Source: Rhodobacterales bacterium
GTDB lineage: Bacteria > Pseudomonadota > Alphaproteobacteria > Rhodobacterales > Rhodobacteraceae
DNA length: 64,000 nucleotides
NCBI GenBank assembly: GCA_026400355.1
Contig: JAPLPE010000017.1
Span: forward strand, 62,001 to 126,000
Direction: 5' to 3'
Part shown: positions 25,341 through 34,265 of the stretch, one piece after another
Layout: each line of letters begins with the position of its first letter
Numbering within the stretch: the first letter of the stretch is position 1
Made by a program: the position numbers and the translations under genes
Notes under the pieces: generated by a model
Seen by the model: the letters and a program-made list of their open reading frames with translations, nothing else
Databases searched by the model: none
Told to the model about the DNA's origin: nothing

Positions 25341-25482
25341 AAGTCAAACAGGGAGGAAGTCACATCCGCCCCGCCGGGACATCGGCAGGAGCGGACCCTT
25401 TCTCTCTCGCACGGAATGGTTAAGGATAGGTTCTGATCCGGCCCCGGCCCGGAAAGAGCGATCAGGTGCGGAGAGTGACCCC

Positions 25483-27018
25483 ATGGCGGACAACATCATC
25501 ATCGGCGGCGGCGGCGAATCTTATGCCGACCTTCAGCACCTCCTGCTGCCGGTCGCCAACCGCCACGGGCTGATCGCCGGGGCCACCGGCACAGGCAAGA
25601 CCGTGACGCTCCAGATCCTTGCCGAAGGTTTCTCCTCTGCCGGTGTCCCGGTGTTCCTGTCTGACATCAAGGGCGACGTTTCGGGCGTTGGCGCGCCCGG
25701 CAGCCCGGATGCCAAACCACATGAGAGCTTTGCCAAGCGGGCCGAACTGATGGGGATTGATCTGGCCTATCGGGCCTTCCCCGTCACCTTCTGGGATCTC
25801 TTTGGCCAGCAGGGCCACCCCGTACGGACCACAGTGGCCGAGATGGGGCCGCTTCTCCTCTCCCGTCTCATGGGGCTGACAGATGTGCAGGAAGGCGTCC
25901 TGAACGTCGCCTTCAAGGTGGCCGACGAACAGGGCCTGCCGCTCCTCGATCTCGAAGACCTGCAGGCCCTTCTCCAATGGTGTGGTCAGAATGCCCGCGA
26001 CCTGTCGCTTCGGTATGGCAACGTGACCTCTGCCTCGGTCGGGGCGATCCAGCGCGCGCTCCTCGTCCTCGAAAATCAGGGCGCTGCCGCCTTCTTCGGT
26101 GAACCAGCGCTTGACCTCATGGACCTTTTGCGCACCGATACCGACGGGCGCGGCATGATCAACGTCTTTGCCTCTGACCGGCTGATGAACGCGCCGCAAC
26201 TCTATGCGACCTTCCTCCTCTGGCTTCTGTCCGAACTGTTCGAAGTGCTTCCCGAAGTCGGCAACCCCGACAAACCCAAGCTCGTCTTCTTCTTTGACGA
26301 GGCGCATCTGCTGTTCAGCGGTGCCCCCAAGGCGCTGGTGCAAAAGGTCGAACAGGTGGCCCGCCTGATCCGGTCCAAGGGCGTCGGCATCTATTTCATC
26401 AGCCAGAACCCCGCCGACATTCCCGATACCGTGCTGGGACAGTTGGGAAACCGTATCCAGCATGCGCTGCGGTCCTACACGCCCAAGGACCAGAAAGATC
26501 TCAGGATGGCGGCCGAAACCTACCGCCCCAACCCGCGTTTCAGCACCGCCGAAGCGATCAGCCAGGTCGGCACCGGTGAGGCCGTGACCTCCATGCTTGA
26601 CGCCAAGGGCGTGCCGGGCGTGGCCGAACGCACGCTGATCCGCCCGCCCGCCTCGCAACTGGGGCCGATGGACCCCGATCTGCGGGCAGCGATCATCGGC
26701 ACTTCGCCCATGAATGGGAAGTATGAATCCCGCGTGAACCGCGACTCCGCCCGCGAAATCCTGACCCGCCGCGCGGCCGAAGCTGCCGGTCAAGCCGCCC
26801 AGGCCGACGTCGAGGAACGCGAATACCAGAACGCCCGCCGCTGGGACGGCGGCAAATCAACCGCAGCACCCCGGCCTCAAAGCACACCGCGCACCAGCAC
26901 CAAGAAAGACCCGACGCTGGTCGATGCAATGACAACCGCTGTGGTCAAGGAGCTTTCCGGCACCACCGGAAAGCGCATCGTCCGCGGCATCCTTGGCGGG
27001 CTGTTCCGGGGCCGCTAG
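25483..27018 (+). CDS. HerA-like/DUF853 P-loop ATPase (YjgR-like)
   Basis: A 511-residue ATPase of the HerA-FtsK superfamily, DUF853 type. Walker A GATGTGKTVTLQ is near residues 27-38, and Walker B is KLVFFFDEAHLLF near residue 270. The DUF853 region in between includes LMGLTDVQEGVLNVAF and GAIQRALLVLENQGA. The last 60 residues are a charged, low-complexity linker (KSTAAPRPQSTPRTSTKKD) and a Gly/Arg-rich tail. The cellular role of YjgR proteins is not established; DNA translocation is inferred from the superfamily. It stands alone, with a 425-base upstream gap. Confidence 0.88.
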   Translation: MADNIIIGGGGESYADLQHLLLPVANRHGLIAGATGTGKTVTLQILAEGFSSAGVPVFLSDIKGDVSGVGAPGSPDAKPHESFAKRAELMGIDLAYRAFPVTFWDLFGQQGHPVRTTVAEMGPLLLSRLMGLTDVQEGVLNVAFKVADEQGLPLLDLEDLQALLQWCGQNARDLSLRYGNVTSASVGAIQRALLVLENQGAAAFFGEPALDLMDLLRTDTDGRGMINVFASDRLMNAPQLYATFLLWLLSELFEVLPEVGNPDKPKLVFFFDEAHLLFSGAPKALVQKVEQVARLIRSKGVGIYFISQNPADIPDTVLGQLGNRIQHALRSYTPKDQKDLRMAAETYRPNPRFSTAEAISQVGTGEAVTSMLDAKGVPGVAERTLIRPPASQLGPMDPDLRAAIIGTSPMNGKYESRVNRDSAREILTRRAAEAAGQAAQADVEEREYQNARRWDGGKSTAAPRPQSTPRTSTKKDPTLVDAMTTAVVKELSGTTGKRIVRGILGGLFRGR

Positions 27019-27119
27019 ACCCGGCGTCGTGCATCTGCACAGGGCGCGGTTCACCCCGCCACTGCTTCCCAAGACACCGACTGGAACAATCGCAGATGCC
27101 GGACTGCGGTTCCATCGTT

Positions 27120-27665
27120 CTACTTGGCTTCCGTGAACCGAACCTTGCCTATGTAGGGCAGGTTCCGGTTCCGCTGGGCAAAATCGATCCCATAGCCCAC
27201 GACAAATTCGTCAGGGATCGAGAACCCGATCCAGTCGGCCTTGAAATCCACCTCGCGCCGCGATGGCTTGTCAAGAAGCGCGATGGTGCGAAGCCGCGCC
27301 GGTTTTCTCGTCTGAAGGAAGCGCGTCACATGGGCGAGCGTATGGCCTGTGTCCACGATGTCTTCGACGACAAGAACGTCCCGGTCTTCGATCTTGCCGC
27401 GCAGGTCCTTGAGGATGCGGACCTCGCGAGAGCTTTCCATCGAATCACCGTAACTCGACGCCTCGAGAAAATCGACCTCGACGGGGAGGTCCAGTTCCCG
27501 CACCAGATCCGCGATGAACACGAACGATCCCCGCAAGAGGCCCACGACAACCAGCTTGTCGGTGCCCTTGAACTCGGCGCTGATCTCGCGCGCCAGACTT
27601 TCTATCCGTGCAGCGATGGATTTGGCCGAGATCATCTGGTCGATCACATACGGGCGTTCGCTCAT
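27120..27665 (-). CDS. hpt: Hypoxanthine phosphoribosyltransferase
   Basis: A 181-residue purine salvage enzyme that converts hypoxanthine (and guanine) plus PRPP to IMP or GMP. The PRPP-binding motif is [18 protein letters not shown]. The N-terminal [16 protein letters not shown] and the C-terminal base-binding region [21 protein letters not shown] are family-typical. The ATG at 27665 is preferred because AGAGG lies eight bases in front; other starts at 27671 and 27686 are in frame. The 290 bases upstream hold no gene. Confidence 0.93.
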   Translation of the reverse strand: MSERPYVIDQMISAKSIAARIESLAREISAEFKGTDKLVVVGLLRGSFVFIADLVRELDLPVEVDFLEASSYGDSMESSREVRILKDLRGKIEDRDVLVVEDIVDTGHTLAHVTRFLQTRKPARLRTIALLDKPSRREVDFKADWIGFSIPDEFVVGYGIDFAQRNRNLPYIGKVRFTEAK

Positions 27666-27956
27666 GGCCATGGCCTCTGGTCTCAAACTGACAATGTTCG
27701 CTGCACCCTGGGGCCAGCGGGTTTTCCTGAAACCTAATCCTCGCCGCTTTCAAGCGCGATCTTCAAGACGATGACACAATCATGACAAGGTTCCACGCAG
27801 ACGTTGCATGATCCGCCCCTCCGGGCGCCCCGCCTGGGCACCCCTGTCTTGTCACCAGTGCCATACCGACTGTCCCGCTGCAGCGCCGCGTGCCCCTTGA
27901 TATTGCCCCGCATCTGGCCGACATGGAAAGCACCAGACCCGAAGAGAGCCCGCCCG

Positions 27957-28400
27957 ATGACGACCCATTCCGAAACCCGCATCCTGCCCCACACGGCCGA
28001 CCAGATGTTCGCCCTTGTCGCAGACGTGGCCAGCTATCCCAAATTCCTGCCATGGACCGCTGCGGCGCGCATACGTTCGGTCGAGGATCAGGGCGATCAT
28101 CAGGTCATGTTGGCCGACCTCGTCATCTCCTTCCGAGTCTTCCGCGAAAGCTTTGGAAGCAAGGTTGTACTTTGGCCTGCGAGAAAGCAGATCGACAGCG
28201 CCTATCTGGATGGACCGTTCAAGCATATGGAAAGCCGCTGGAATTTCCGCGATGTCGATAAGGGGTGCGAGGTCGCCTTCTTTGTCGATTTCGAATTCCG
28301 CAACCGCCTGTTGCAGGGTGCGGCCGGGATGTTCTTCAATCAGGCCATGATGAGCGTCGTCCGCGCGTTCGAGAAACGGGCCCAACAGCTTTACGGATAG
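27957..28400 (+). CDS. Coq10/RatA-family START-domain protein
   Basis: A 147-residue single-domain protein of the polyketide-cyclase/START fold. It shows RILPHTADQMFALVADVASYPKFLPW at the N-terminus and a long C-terminal helix with FFNQAMMSVVRAFEKRAQQLYG. Mitochondrial homologues (Coq10) bind ubiquinone. Bacterial ones are often labelled RatA toxins; that toxin label comes from E. coli and is not supported by anything here. The ATG at 27957 begins the conserved domain; the frame extends further upstream without homology. Its last bases overlap those of the convergent pncC gene. Confidence 0.88.
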   Translation: MTTHSETRILPHTADQMFALVADVASYPKFLPWTAAARIRSVEDQGDHQVMLADLVISFRVFRESFGSKVVLWPARKQIDSAYLDGPFKHMESRWNFRDVDKGCEVAFFVDFEFRNRLLQGAAGMFFNQAMMSVVRAFEKRAQQLYG

Positions 28401-28867
28401 TCCGCGACCGCACAGATCAAGAGCGTCAAGGCATGATCGACTGCAGCCCGGCGCACATTCGCCCGCCCCAGCGAACCAAACTCCTGCGTTTCCGTGCGCA
28501 GACATTGGTTTGTCGCAATCCCGAAGCAGACCCTGCCTTCCGGCTTGAACTCTGACCCGCCAGGACCCGCAATCCCGGTCACTGATACGGCAATCTGCGC
28601 CGCCGCATGGGACAGCGCACCCGCCGCCATCTCGGCGGCAACCTCCTCTGACACGGCGCCGACCCGGTCAAGGGTATCCTGCCGGACACCCAGCATCGCC
28701 ACTTTGGCGGCATTCGTGTAGGTCACAAATCCCCGGTCAAACATGGCGGACGATCCCGCCACATCGGTGATCGCCCCGGCAACAAGACCCCCGGTGCAGC
28801 TTTCCGCAGTGGCGATCATCACGCCCTTGGCGCGGGCGGCAGCCAGCAGCGTTTCGGCCAAGGTCAT
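28391..28867 (-). CDS. pncC: Nicotinamide-nucleotide amidohydrolase PncC (CinA C-terminal type)
   Basis: A 158-residue stand-alone CinA C-terminal domain. It deamidates nicotinamide mononucleotide to nicotinate mononucleotide in pyridine nucleotide recycling. Typical motifs are TAESCTGGLVAGAITDVAGSS near the N-terminus and SVTGIAGPGGSEFKPEGRVCFG in the second half. The ATG at 28867 overlaps the stop of pgpA by four bases, giving the operon ispDF-pgpA-pncC. The longer frame upstream is out-of-frame pgpA sequence. Confidence 0.9.
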   Translation of the reverse strand: MTLAETLLAAARAKGVMIATAESCTGGLVAGAITDVAGSSAMFDRGFVTYTNAAKVAMLGVRQDTLDRVGAVSEEVAAEMAAGALSHAAAQIAVSVTGIAGPGGSEFKPEGRVCFGIATNQCLRTETQEFGSLGRANVRRAAVDHALTLLICAVADYP

Positions 28868-29355
28868 GTGACGGCCATGATCCCGTGGGCGATCCCGGCG
28901 AGCAAGGCAACCCCGACTGCCGCAAACGCACCTGCAATCGCGTCGTCCAGCATCACACCCAACGCATCCTCGCGCCGGTCCGCCCATCCCACTGGGCCGG
29001 GCTTCCAGATGTCGAAAAGGCGGAACAACAGGAATGCCGAAACCCATCCGGGCCAAAGCGCAAACAAGCTGACCCCTGTAGAAGCGGCACCCAGTGAAAC
29101 GGGCAGAAGGGCGATCCACTGGCCCAGCACCTCGTCGATGACGACCTGCTGCGGATCATCTTGCAGGGTCGCATCCATCTCGGACTTGGTGGCAAACCAC
29201 CCGGCGACGGCCACCACCACGATACCGATCACGAACAGCGTCGGCCCGCCGACCAGCATGAGCACCAGCGCCAATGGCAAAGCGGCCAGCGAACCCCAGG
29301 TGCCCGGGGCAGGGCGGATATTGCCAATCCCGCCCAGCGTCGCGATCAGGTTCAT
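28864..29355 (-). CDS. pgpA: Phosphatidylglycerophosphatase A
   Basis: A 163-residue inner-membrane phosphatase that dephosphorylates phosphatidylglycerol phosphate. Family motifs are [19 protein letters not shown] at the N-terminus, [18 protein letters not shown] in the middle with acidic metal ligands, and [18 protein letters not shown]. Three to four membrane helices are predicted. Both its start and stop overlap its neighbours by four bases (ispDF before, pncC after), so translation is coupled. Confidence 0.93.
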   Translation of the reverse strand: MNLIATLGGIGNIRPAPGTWGSLAALPLALVLMLVGGPTLFVIGIVVVAVAGWFATKSEMDATLQDDPQQVVIDEVLGQWIALLPVSLGAASTGVSLFALWPGWVSAFLLFRLFDIWKPGPVGWADRREDALGVMLDDAIAGAFAAVGVALLAGIAHGIMAVT

Positions 29356-30506
29356 GTCAGCCGCACCAGTGTTGCCGATGCCAAAGCCGCAATACCTTCG
29401 CTGCGCCCGGTAAAGCCCAGCCGTTCAGAAGTTGTGGCCTTGGCGCTGACCCGGTCGGGGTCGAGCCCCATGATCCGAGCCATCTCGGCCCGCATAGCTG
29501 CGGCATGAGGGCCGATCTTGGGATATTCGCAGATCAGCGTGCAATCGGCGTGCGTGATCGTGAACCCCATGCTGCCTGCCAGATCACAGGCGTGGCGCAG
29601 GAAGATATGGCTCGCGGCCCCTTTCCACTGCGGATCGGAGGGCGGGAAATGCTGTCCGATATCGCCGCGCGACAGCGCGCCATAGATCGCATCCGTGACG
29701 GCATGCATCCCGACATCCGCATCGGAATGCCCGATCAGACCATGGGAATGCGCAATCTTCACACCGCAGAGCCAGACATGATCACCGGGCCCAAAGGCAT
29801 GGACATCAAACCCGTTTCCCGTCCGCACATCCGGCAAACCGCCCATCGTCTTCATCCTCATCAACTGAGCCGCGCGGTCGAAATCGCCTTCGCGGGTGAT
29901 CTTCAGATTGTCCTCATCCCCGGCGACGATGGCAACCGCAATCCCGGACTCGCGCGCGACGGCCACATCATCCGCCGCCTCGCCCCGATGGGTGCGATGC
30001 GCAGACAGGATAGCGTGATAACGGAACCCCTGCGGCGTCTGCGCCCGCCAAAGACCGGTGCGATCCTGTGTCCCCGCAACAAGATTTGCATCACCCCGCC
30101 ACAGCGCATCTGTCACTTCGACGGCGGGGGCCGCACCCTCATGCACGGCCAATGCATCAACGACCCGCCCGATCACCGCCGCACTGACAAGGGGACGAGC
30201 CGCATCATGGATCAGCACTGCGTCAGGTGCCTCTTTTGCAAGCGCCTCGAGTCCGGCCCGGACGCTGTCGTTCCGGTTCGCCCCACCTGTCGTCAAGATC
30301 ACATCCGTCAGGTCCAGCCCGTGCAACCGGTCTTCGTCGTCCGGATGAATCACAAGAGCGAAGGGCCCCAATCCCTTGACGTTACGGAAGGCCGCAAGTG
30401 TATGGGACAGAACGCTTTGCCCGTTCAGGTTGCGCCATTGTTTGGGGATTCCGACCCCGGCGCGGGTGCCCCGCCCGGCAGCAACAATCAGGACAGCAGT
30501 CTGCAT
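29352..30506 (-). CDS. ispDF: Bifunctional IspD/IspF isoprenoid enzyme
   Basis: A 384-residue fusion. The N-terminal part (about 1-225) is IspD, MEP cytidylyltransferase, with [16 protein letters not shown] and later [12 protein letters not shown]. The C-terminal part (about 228-384) is IspF, MECDP synthase, with [39 protein letters not shown] and [10 protein letters not shown]. Together they catalyse steps 3 and 5 of the MEP pathway. The fusion is common in alphaproteobacteria. The ATG at 30506 begins the nucleotide-binding loop directly; an upstream GTG at 30512 is possible. Confidence 0.95.
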   Translation of the reverse strand: MQTAVLIVAAGRGTRAGVGIPKQWRNLNGQSVLSHTLAAFRNVKGLGPFALVIHPDDEDRLHGLDLTDVILTTGGANRNDSVRAGLEALAKEAPDAVLIHDAARPLVSAAVIGRVVDALAVHEGAAPAVEVTDALWRGDANLVAGTQDRTGLWRAQTPQGFRYHAILSAHRTHRGEAADDVAVARESGIAVAIVAGDEDNLKITREGDFDRAAQLMRMKTMGGLPDVRTGNGFDVHAFGPGDHVWLCGVKIAHSHGLIGHSDADVGMHAVTDAIYGALSRGDIGQHFPPSDPQWKGAASHIFLRHACDLAGSMGFTITHADCTLICEYPKIGPHAAAMRAEMARIMGLDPDRVSAKATTSERLGFTGRSEGIAALASATLVRLT

Positions 30507-30697
30507 CGGCACGGTTCCGGTTTCATTCCCTGTCTCTCATTAGTGACTGCGGCGCAGCGGCGCAAATCCTCTCTCATGGCCCGCCATAACGCACAAAAAA
30601 CAGGCATTGCAAGACTTTGCCCCACATTCACGGATCGGTCCATTGTCATGCGGGGAACGCCACGCTAGGTCCGGGATGACGCACAAACATTAAGCAA

Positions 30698-31708
30698 ATG
30701 TCCATTCCATTGGCACGCAAGACAGCAGCAATCCCGTTCTCTGGCGCAGGTCATGCTCCGCCGGTCGCGCTCGCGCCCTTGGCGGGGATCACGGACCTGC
30801 CATTCCGCCAGCTTGTGGCAAGCTTTGGGGCATCGTGGGTCGTGTCAGAAATGGTGGCCAGTCAGGAGATGGTCCAGGCCAAACCCGGCGTTCGCGAAAA
30901 GGCCGAACTGGGCTATGATCAGACCAATACGGCCATCCAGCTTGCCGGGCGCGAGGCCTACTGGATGGCCGAAGCCGCCCGCATGGTCGAGGCGAACGGT
31001 GCAGCCGTCATCGACATCAACATGGGCTGTCCCGCCAGGAAGGTCACGAATGGCTACTCCGGCTCGGCCCTCTTGCAGGACCCTGATCACGCACTTGCGC
31101 TGATCGAGGCGGTCGTCAGTGCGGTCAGGGTTCCCGTCACGCTCAAGACCCGCCTCGGATGGGACGATACCTGCCTCAACGCCGCCGCCGTTGCGCGTCG
31201 CGCAGAGGAGGCCGGGATCAGGCTCGTCACCATCCACGGCCGCACGCGTCAGCAGTTCTACAAAGGCGCGGCAGACTGGGCCGCGATCCGCCAGATCAAG
31301 GACGCGGTCTCGATCCCAGTAATCGCGAACGGGGATATCACCGATCCAGACCGCGCCGCATCCGCCCTGCACCTCTCGGGTGCCGACGGCGTGATGGTCG
31401 GACGCGGCGCGCAGGGTCGTCCCTGGCAACTGGCCCGGATTGCAGATTGCCTGCATGGCAAGACCCCGGCAGCAGTCCCCAATGGGAATGCATTTATATA
31501 TATGGTTTCAGCGCACTACGAGTCGATGCTCACCTTCTATGGGGTCCCGCTCGGTCTCAAGGTCGCGCGCAAGCATCTGGGCTGGTACATGGATACGGCG
31601 GGAACGACACCGTCACTGCGTCAGACCATCCTGACGGCCGATTCGCCTGCGCGGGTGCTTCAACTCCTGTCTCAGATCTGCGATGTGACCGCCGAGGCCG
31701 CAGCATGA
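30698..31708 (+). CDS. dusB: tRNA-dihydrouridine synthase B (NifR3)
   Basis: A 336-residue flavoprotein that reduces uridine to dihydrouridine in tRNA. The N-terminal motif is [15 protein letters not shown]. The catalytic Cys is in [17 protein letters not shown], and the FMN phosphate-binding motifs are [15 protein letters not shown] and [10 protein letters not shown]. It is the first gene of the ntr block, an arrangement known from Rhodobacter, where the gene was named nifR3. Its stop overlaps the ntrB start (ATGA). Confidence 0.95.
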   Translation: MSIPLARKTAAIPFSGAGHAPPVALAPLAGITDLPFRQLVASFGASWVVSEMVASQEMVQAKPGVREKAELGYDQTNTAIQLAGREAYWMAEAARMVEANGAAVIDINMGCPARKVTNGYSGSALLQDPDHALALIEAVVSAVRVPVTLKTRLGWDDTCLNAAAVARRAEEAGIRLVTIHGRTRQQFYKGAADWAAIRQIKDAVSIPVIANGDITDPDRAASALHLSGADGVMVGRGAQGRPWQLARIADCLHGKTPAAVPNGNAFIYMVSAHYESMLTFYGVPLGLKVARKHLGWYMDTAGTTPSLRQTILTADSPARVLQLLSQICDVTAEAAA

Positions 31709-32796
31709 TCCTTGACGCCGCCCTTTGGACCTCGCTTCCGGTTCCGGCCCTCCTTCTGGGGCCGGATGACCGCATCACCGATATAAACCCCGCCGCTGAG
31801 GCATTCCTCAACTTGTCTTCCCGCGCATTGGCCGGGGCATCTCTCTGGGATAAGGTGATGATCGACGCACCCCTCGAAGAGGCCTTTGCCCGCGCCCGGG
31901 AAAACAGGTCGTCGCTTTTCGTGAATGACATCGACGTGGGCTCGGGCGAACGCGCGCCGATGCAGTGCAACATCCAGTTTGCCCATCTGCAGGGCGCTGA
32001 CGGCTACATGCTCGTGATGATCTCGCCCCGCGAAATCGCCAGCCGGATGAACCAGAACGCCTCCTCGACCAAGGCAGCCAAATCCGCGATCGGCATGGCC
32101 GAGATGCTTGCCCATGAAATCAAGAACCCGCTCGCCGGCATCACGGGCGCGGCCCAGCTCCTCTCCATGGGCCTCTCCGGTCAGGATCTCGAACTGACTG
32201 ATCTCATCGTCGAGGAAAGCCGCAGAATCGTGAAGCTGCTCGAACAGGTCGAACAGTTCGGCAACCTCCGCCCGCCGAAACTCAAGGCCGTCAACATCCA
32301 CGACGTGCTGGATCGTGCCCGTCAGTCGGCCGCAGTCGGTTTCGGCGCGCATATGATGTTCATCGAGGATTACGACCCCTCGCTGCCCCGCGCCTGGGCC
32401 GACAACGACCAGTTGCTGCAGGTCTTCCTCAACCTGCTCAAGAACGCGTCCGAGGCCTGCAAGGACGGTGGTACGGTCCGCCTCCATACGTTCTACGAAC
32501 CCTCGCTGCGCCTGCGACGCAAAGACGGCACACAGGCCCGCCTGCCGCTTCAGATCGAGGTGATCGACGACGGCCCCGGCCTGCCGCCCGCTATTGCGGC
32601 GGATGTGTTCGAACCTTTTGTTTCCGGACGCGAGAACGGCACGGGCCTTGGCCTTGCCCTTGTGTCCAAACTCATCGGCGATATCGGTGGCTGGATCTCG
32701 GTCGACTCGGTCCCCGGACGGACCGTGTTCCGCGTGTCCCTGCCTCTCGCCCCCAAAGACGCCCGCGACCCTGACCTCGAGCCTGGAGTAAGATGA
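31705..32796 (+). CDS. ntrB: Nitrogen regulation sensor histidine kinase NtrB
   Basis: A 363-residue soluble kinase/phosphatase that phosphorylates NtrC under nitrogen limitation, controlled by PII. It has a PAS domain in the first 110 residues, then a dimerisation/phosphotransfer domain with His137 in [20 protein letters not shown]. The ATPase domain shows [18 protein letters not shown] and [10 protein letters not shown]. The ATG at 31705 overlaps the dusB stop. A much longer frame begins at 31159 but its 5' part is out-of-frame dusB sequence. Confidence 0.95.
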   Translation: MILDAALWTSLPVPALLLGPDDRITDINPAAEAFLNLSSRALAGASLWDKVMIDAPLEEAFARARENRSSLFVNDIDVGSGERAPMQCNIQFAHLQGADGYMLVMISPREIASRMNQNASSTKAAKSAIGMAEMLAHEIKNPLAGITGAAQLLSMGLSGQDLELTDLIVEESRRIVKLLEQVEQFGNLRPPKLKAVNIHDVLDRARQSAAVGFGAHMMFIEDYDPSLPRAWADNDQLLQVFLNLLKNASEACKDGGTVRLHTFYEPSLRLRRKDGTQARLPLQIEVIDDGPGLPPAIAADVFEPFVSGRENGTGLGLALVSKLIGDIGGWISVDSVPGRTVFRVSLPLAPKDARDPDLEPGVR

Positions 32797-34160
32797 TGGA
32801 TGGAACCGTTCTTGTTGCCGACGACGACCGTACGATCCGGACCGTCCTGACGCAGGCGCTGACGCGGGCGGGGTGCAAAGTCCATGCCACGTCAAGCCTT
32901 GTCACGCTCATGCGCTGGGTCGAGGAAGGGAAGGGCGACCTCGTCATCTCTGACGTGATCATGCCGGACGGCAACGGGCTGGAACAACTGCCCAAGATCA
33001 GTCATGCGCGGCCTGGCCTCCCTGTCATCGTGATCTCGGCCCAGAACACGATCATGACGGCCATTCAGGCCGCCGAGGCCGACGCCTATGATTACCTGCC
33101 CAAGCCCTTCGATCTGCCCGACCTGATGAAACGTGCCGCCCGTGCGCTCGAGGTCAAGCGCCGCGCCCCGGCGCCAAAGACCGGAATCGAGGGAAGAGGG
33201 GGCGACCTCCCCCTTGTCGGTCGCACTCCGGCGATGCAGGCGCTTTATCGCCTTGTCGCCCGCGTGATGAATACCTCGCTCACTGTCCTGATCACCGGCG
33301 AAAGCGGCACCGGCAAATCCCTGATCGCCAAAGCCATCCACGATTTCTCTGATCGCCGGACTCTGCCCTTCATCGTGGTCTCTGCTGCCGATCTGCAGGG
33401 CGTCGAAGGCCCGTCCTCCGTCCTCGCCCGCGCCAAAGGCGGCTCAATCCTGCTGGACGAAGTCGGCGACCTCAACGACGATTCCCAGGCACGTATTGTC
33501 CGGATGCTTGACACCTTGGGTGACAATGCCCCCCGCATCATGTCCACCTCGCAGACCGACCTGATGGGCCGCATGGAAAACGGCCAGTTCCGCGAAGACC
33601 TGTTCTATCGTCTGGGGGGCGTCACCATCGCCGTGCCGTCGCTGCGCGAACGCGTGGATGACATCCCGCTCCTTGCCGAACATTTCCTCGCCCGTGCCGA
33701 ACGCGACGGTTTCTCTCTCCGCCGCTTCTCGTCCGCCGCACTCGACCTTGTCCGCGCCTATTCATGGCCCGGCAACGTGCGCCAACTGGAGAATGCGATC
33801 CGCCGCCTTGTCGTGACCTCGGCCGAAGAGGAAATCAGCAAGACCGAAGTCGAATCGGTCCTTGGGAATCAGCCTGCGATGGAGCCCTTGCGCGGTGGCG
33901 GCGACGGGGAAAAGCTCATGGCCTCGGTCGCCAAGCATCTGCGCCGCTATTTCGATCTGCATGGCGGAGTTTTGCCGCCGCCCGGCCTCTACAACAGGAT
34001 CCTGCGCGAAGTAGAGACACCGCTTATCGAAATTGCCCTCGATGCCACTGGCGGCAATCAGGCAAAATGTGCCGATCTGCTTGGCATCAACCGCAATACC
34101 TTGCGCAAGAAGATAACTGATCTGGATATCCGCGTGACTCGCCGCCGCAAGTTGATGTAA
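32793..34160 (+). CDS. ntrC: Nitrogen regulation response regulator NtrC, GAFTGA loop absent
   Basis: A 455-residue regulator. The receiver domain has phosphoacceptor Asp54 in [13 protein letters not shown] and the switch Lys in YLPKPFD. The AAA+ domain has Walker A GESGTGKS and Walker [11 protein letters not shown]. The Fis-type helix-turn-helix is at the C-terminus ([17 protein letters not shown]). Where sigma54 activators carry GAFTGA there is only a short link ([17 protein letters not shown]). In Rhodobacter capsulatus an NtrC of this type is known to work with sigma70 RNA polymerase. It overlaps ntrB by four bases. Confidence 0.95.
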   Translation: MMDGTVLVADDDRTIRTVLTQALTRAGCKVHATSSLVTLMRWVEEGKGDLVISDVIMPDGNGLEQLPKISHARPGLPVIVISAQNTIMTAIQAAEADAYDYLPKPFDLPDLMKRAARALEVKRRAPAPKTGIEGRGGDLPLVGRTPAMQALYRLVARVMNTSLTVLITGESGTGKSLIAKAIHDFSDRRTLPFIVVSAADLQGVEGPSSVLARAKGGSILLDEVGDLNDDSQARIVRMLDTLGDNAPRIMSTSQTDLMGRMENGQFREDLFYRLGGVTIAVPSLRERVDDIPLLAEHFLARAERDGFSLRRFSSAALDLVRAYSWPGNVRQLENAIRRLVVTSAEEEISKTEVESVLGNQPAMEPLRGGGDGEKLMASVAKHLRRYFDLHGGVLPPPGLYNRILREVETPLIEIALDATGGNQAKCADLLGINRNTLRKKITDLDIRVTRRRKLM

Positions 34161-34265
34161 AATCGCAACAGAACCGTGGCCCATCCGTCGCAAGCCGGAT
34201 GAGGACCGCGGAGGCGGTTACAGGGGGCCAACGTCGTTTGCGGCCCCGCTTGCGAGGCAACAGGC

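Noticed and set aside
25091-25423. Short frames of 66-90 codons on both strands in the gap before the HerA-like ATPase
   Set aside because: They cross the two terminator hairpins and show no homology-like pattern. I also looked for a DUF1127-type small protein next to the putative small RNA and found none.
27957-28400. RatA toxin of a RatAB toxin-antitoxin pair
   Set aside because: No RatB-like gene is adjacent and the domain is shared with ubiquinone-binding Coq10; the toxin label is not supported by context.
31490-31506. AT-rich stretch ATTTATATATATGG as a promoter inside dusB
   Set aside because: It encodes conserved DusB residues in frame, no -35 box is well placed, and ntrB overlaps dusB; an internal promoter cannot be supported.
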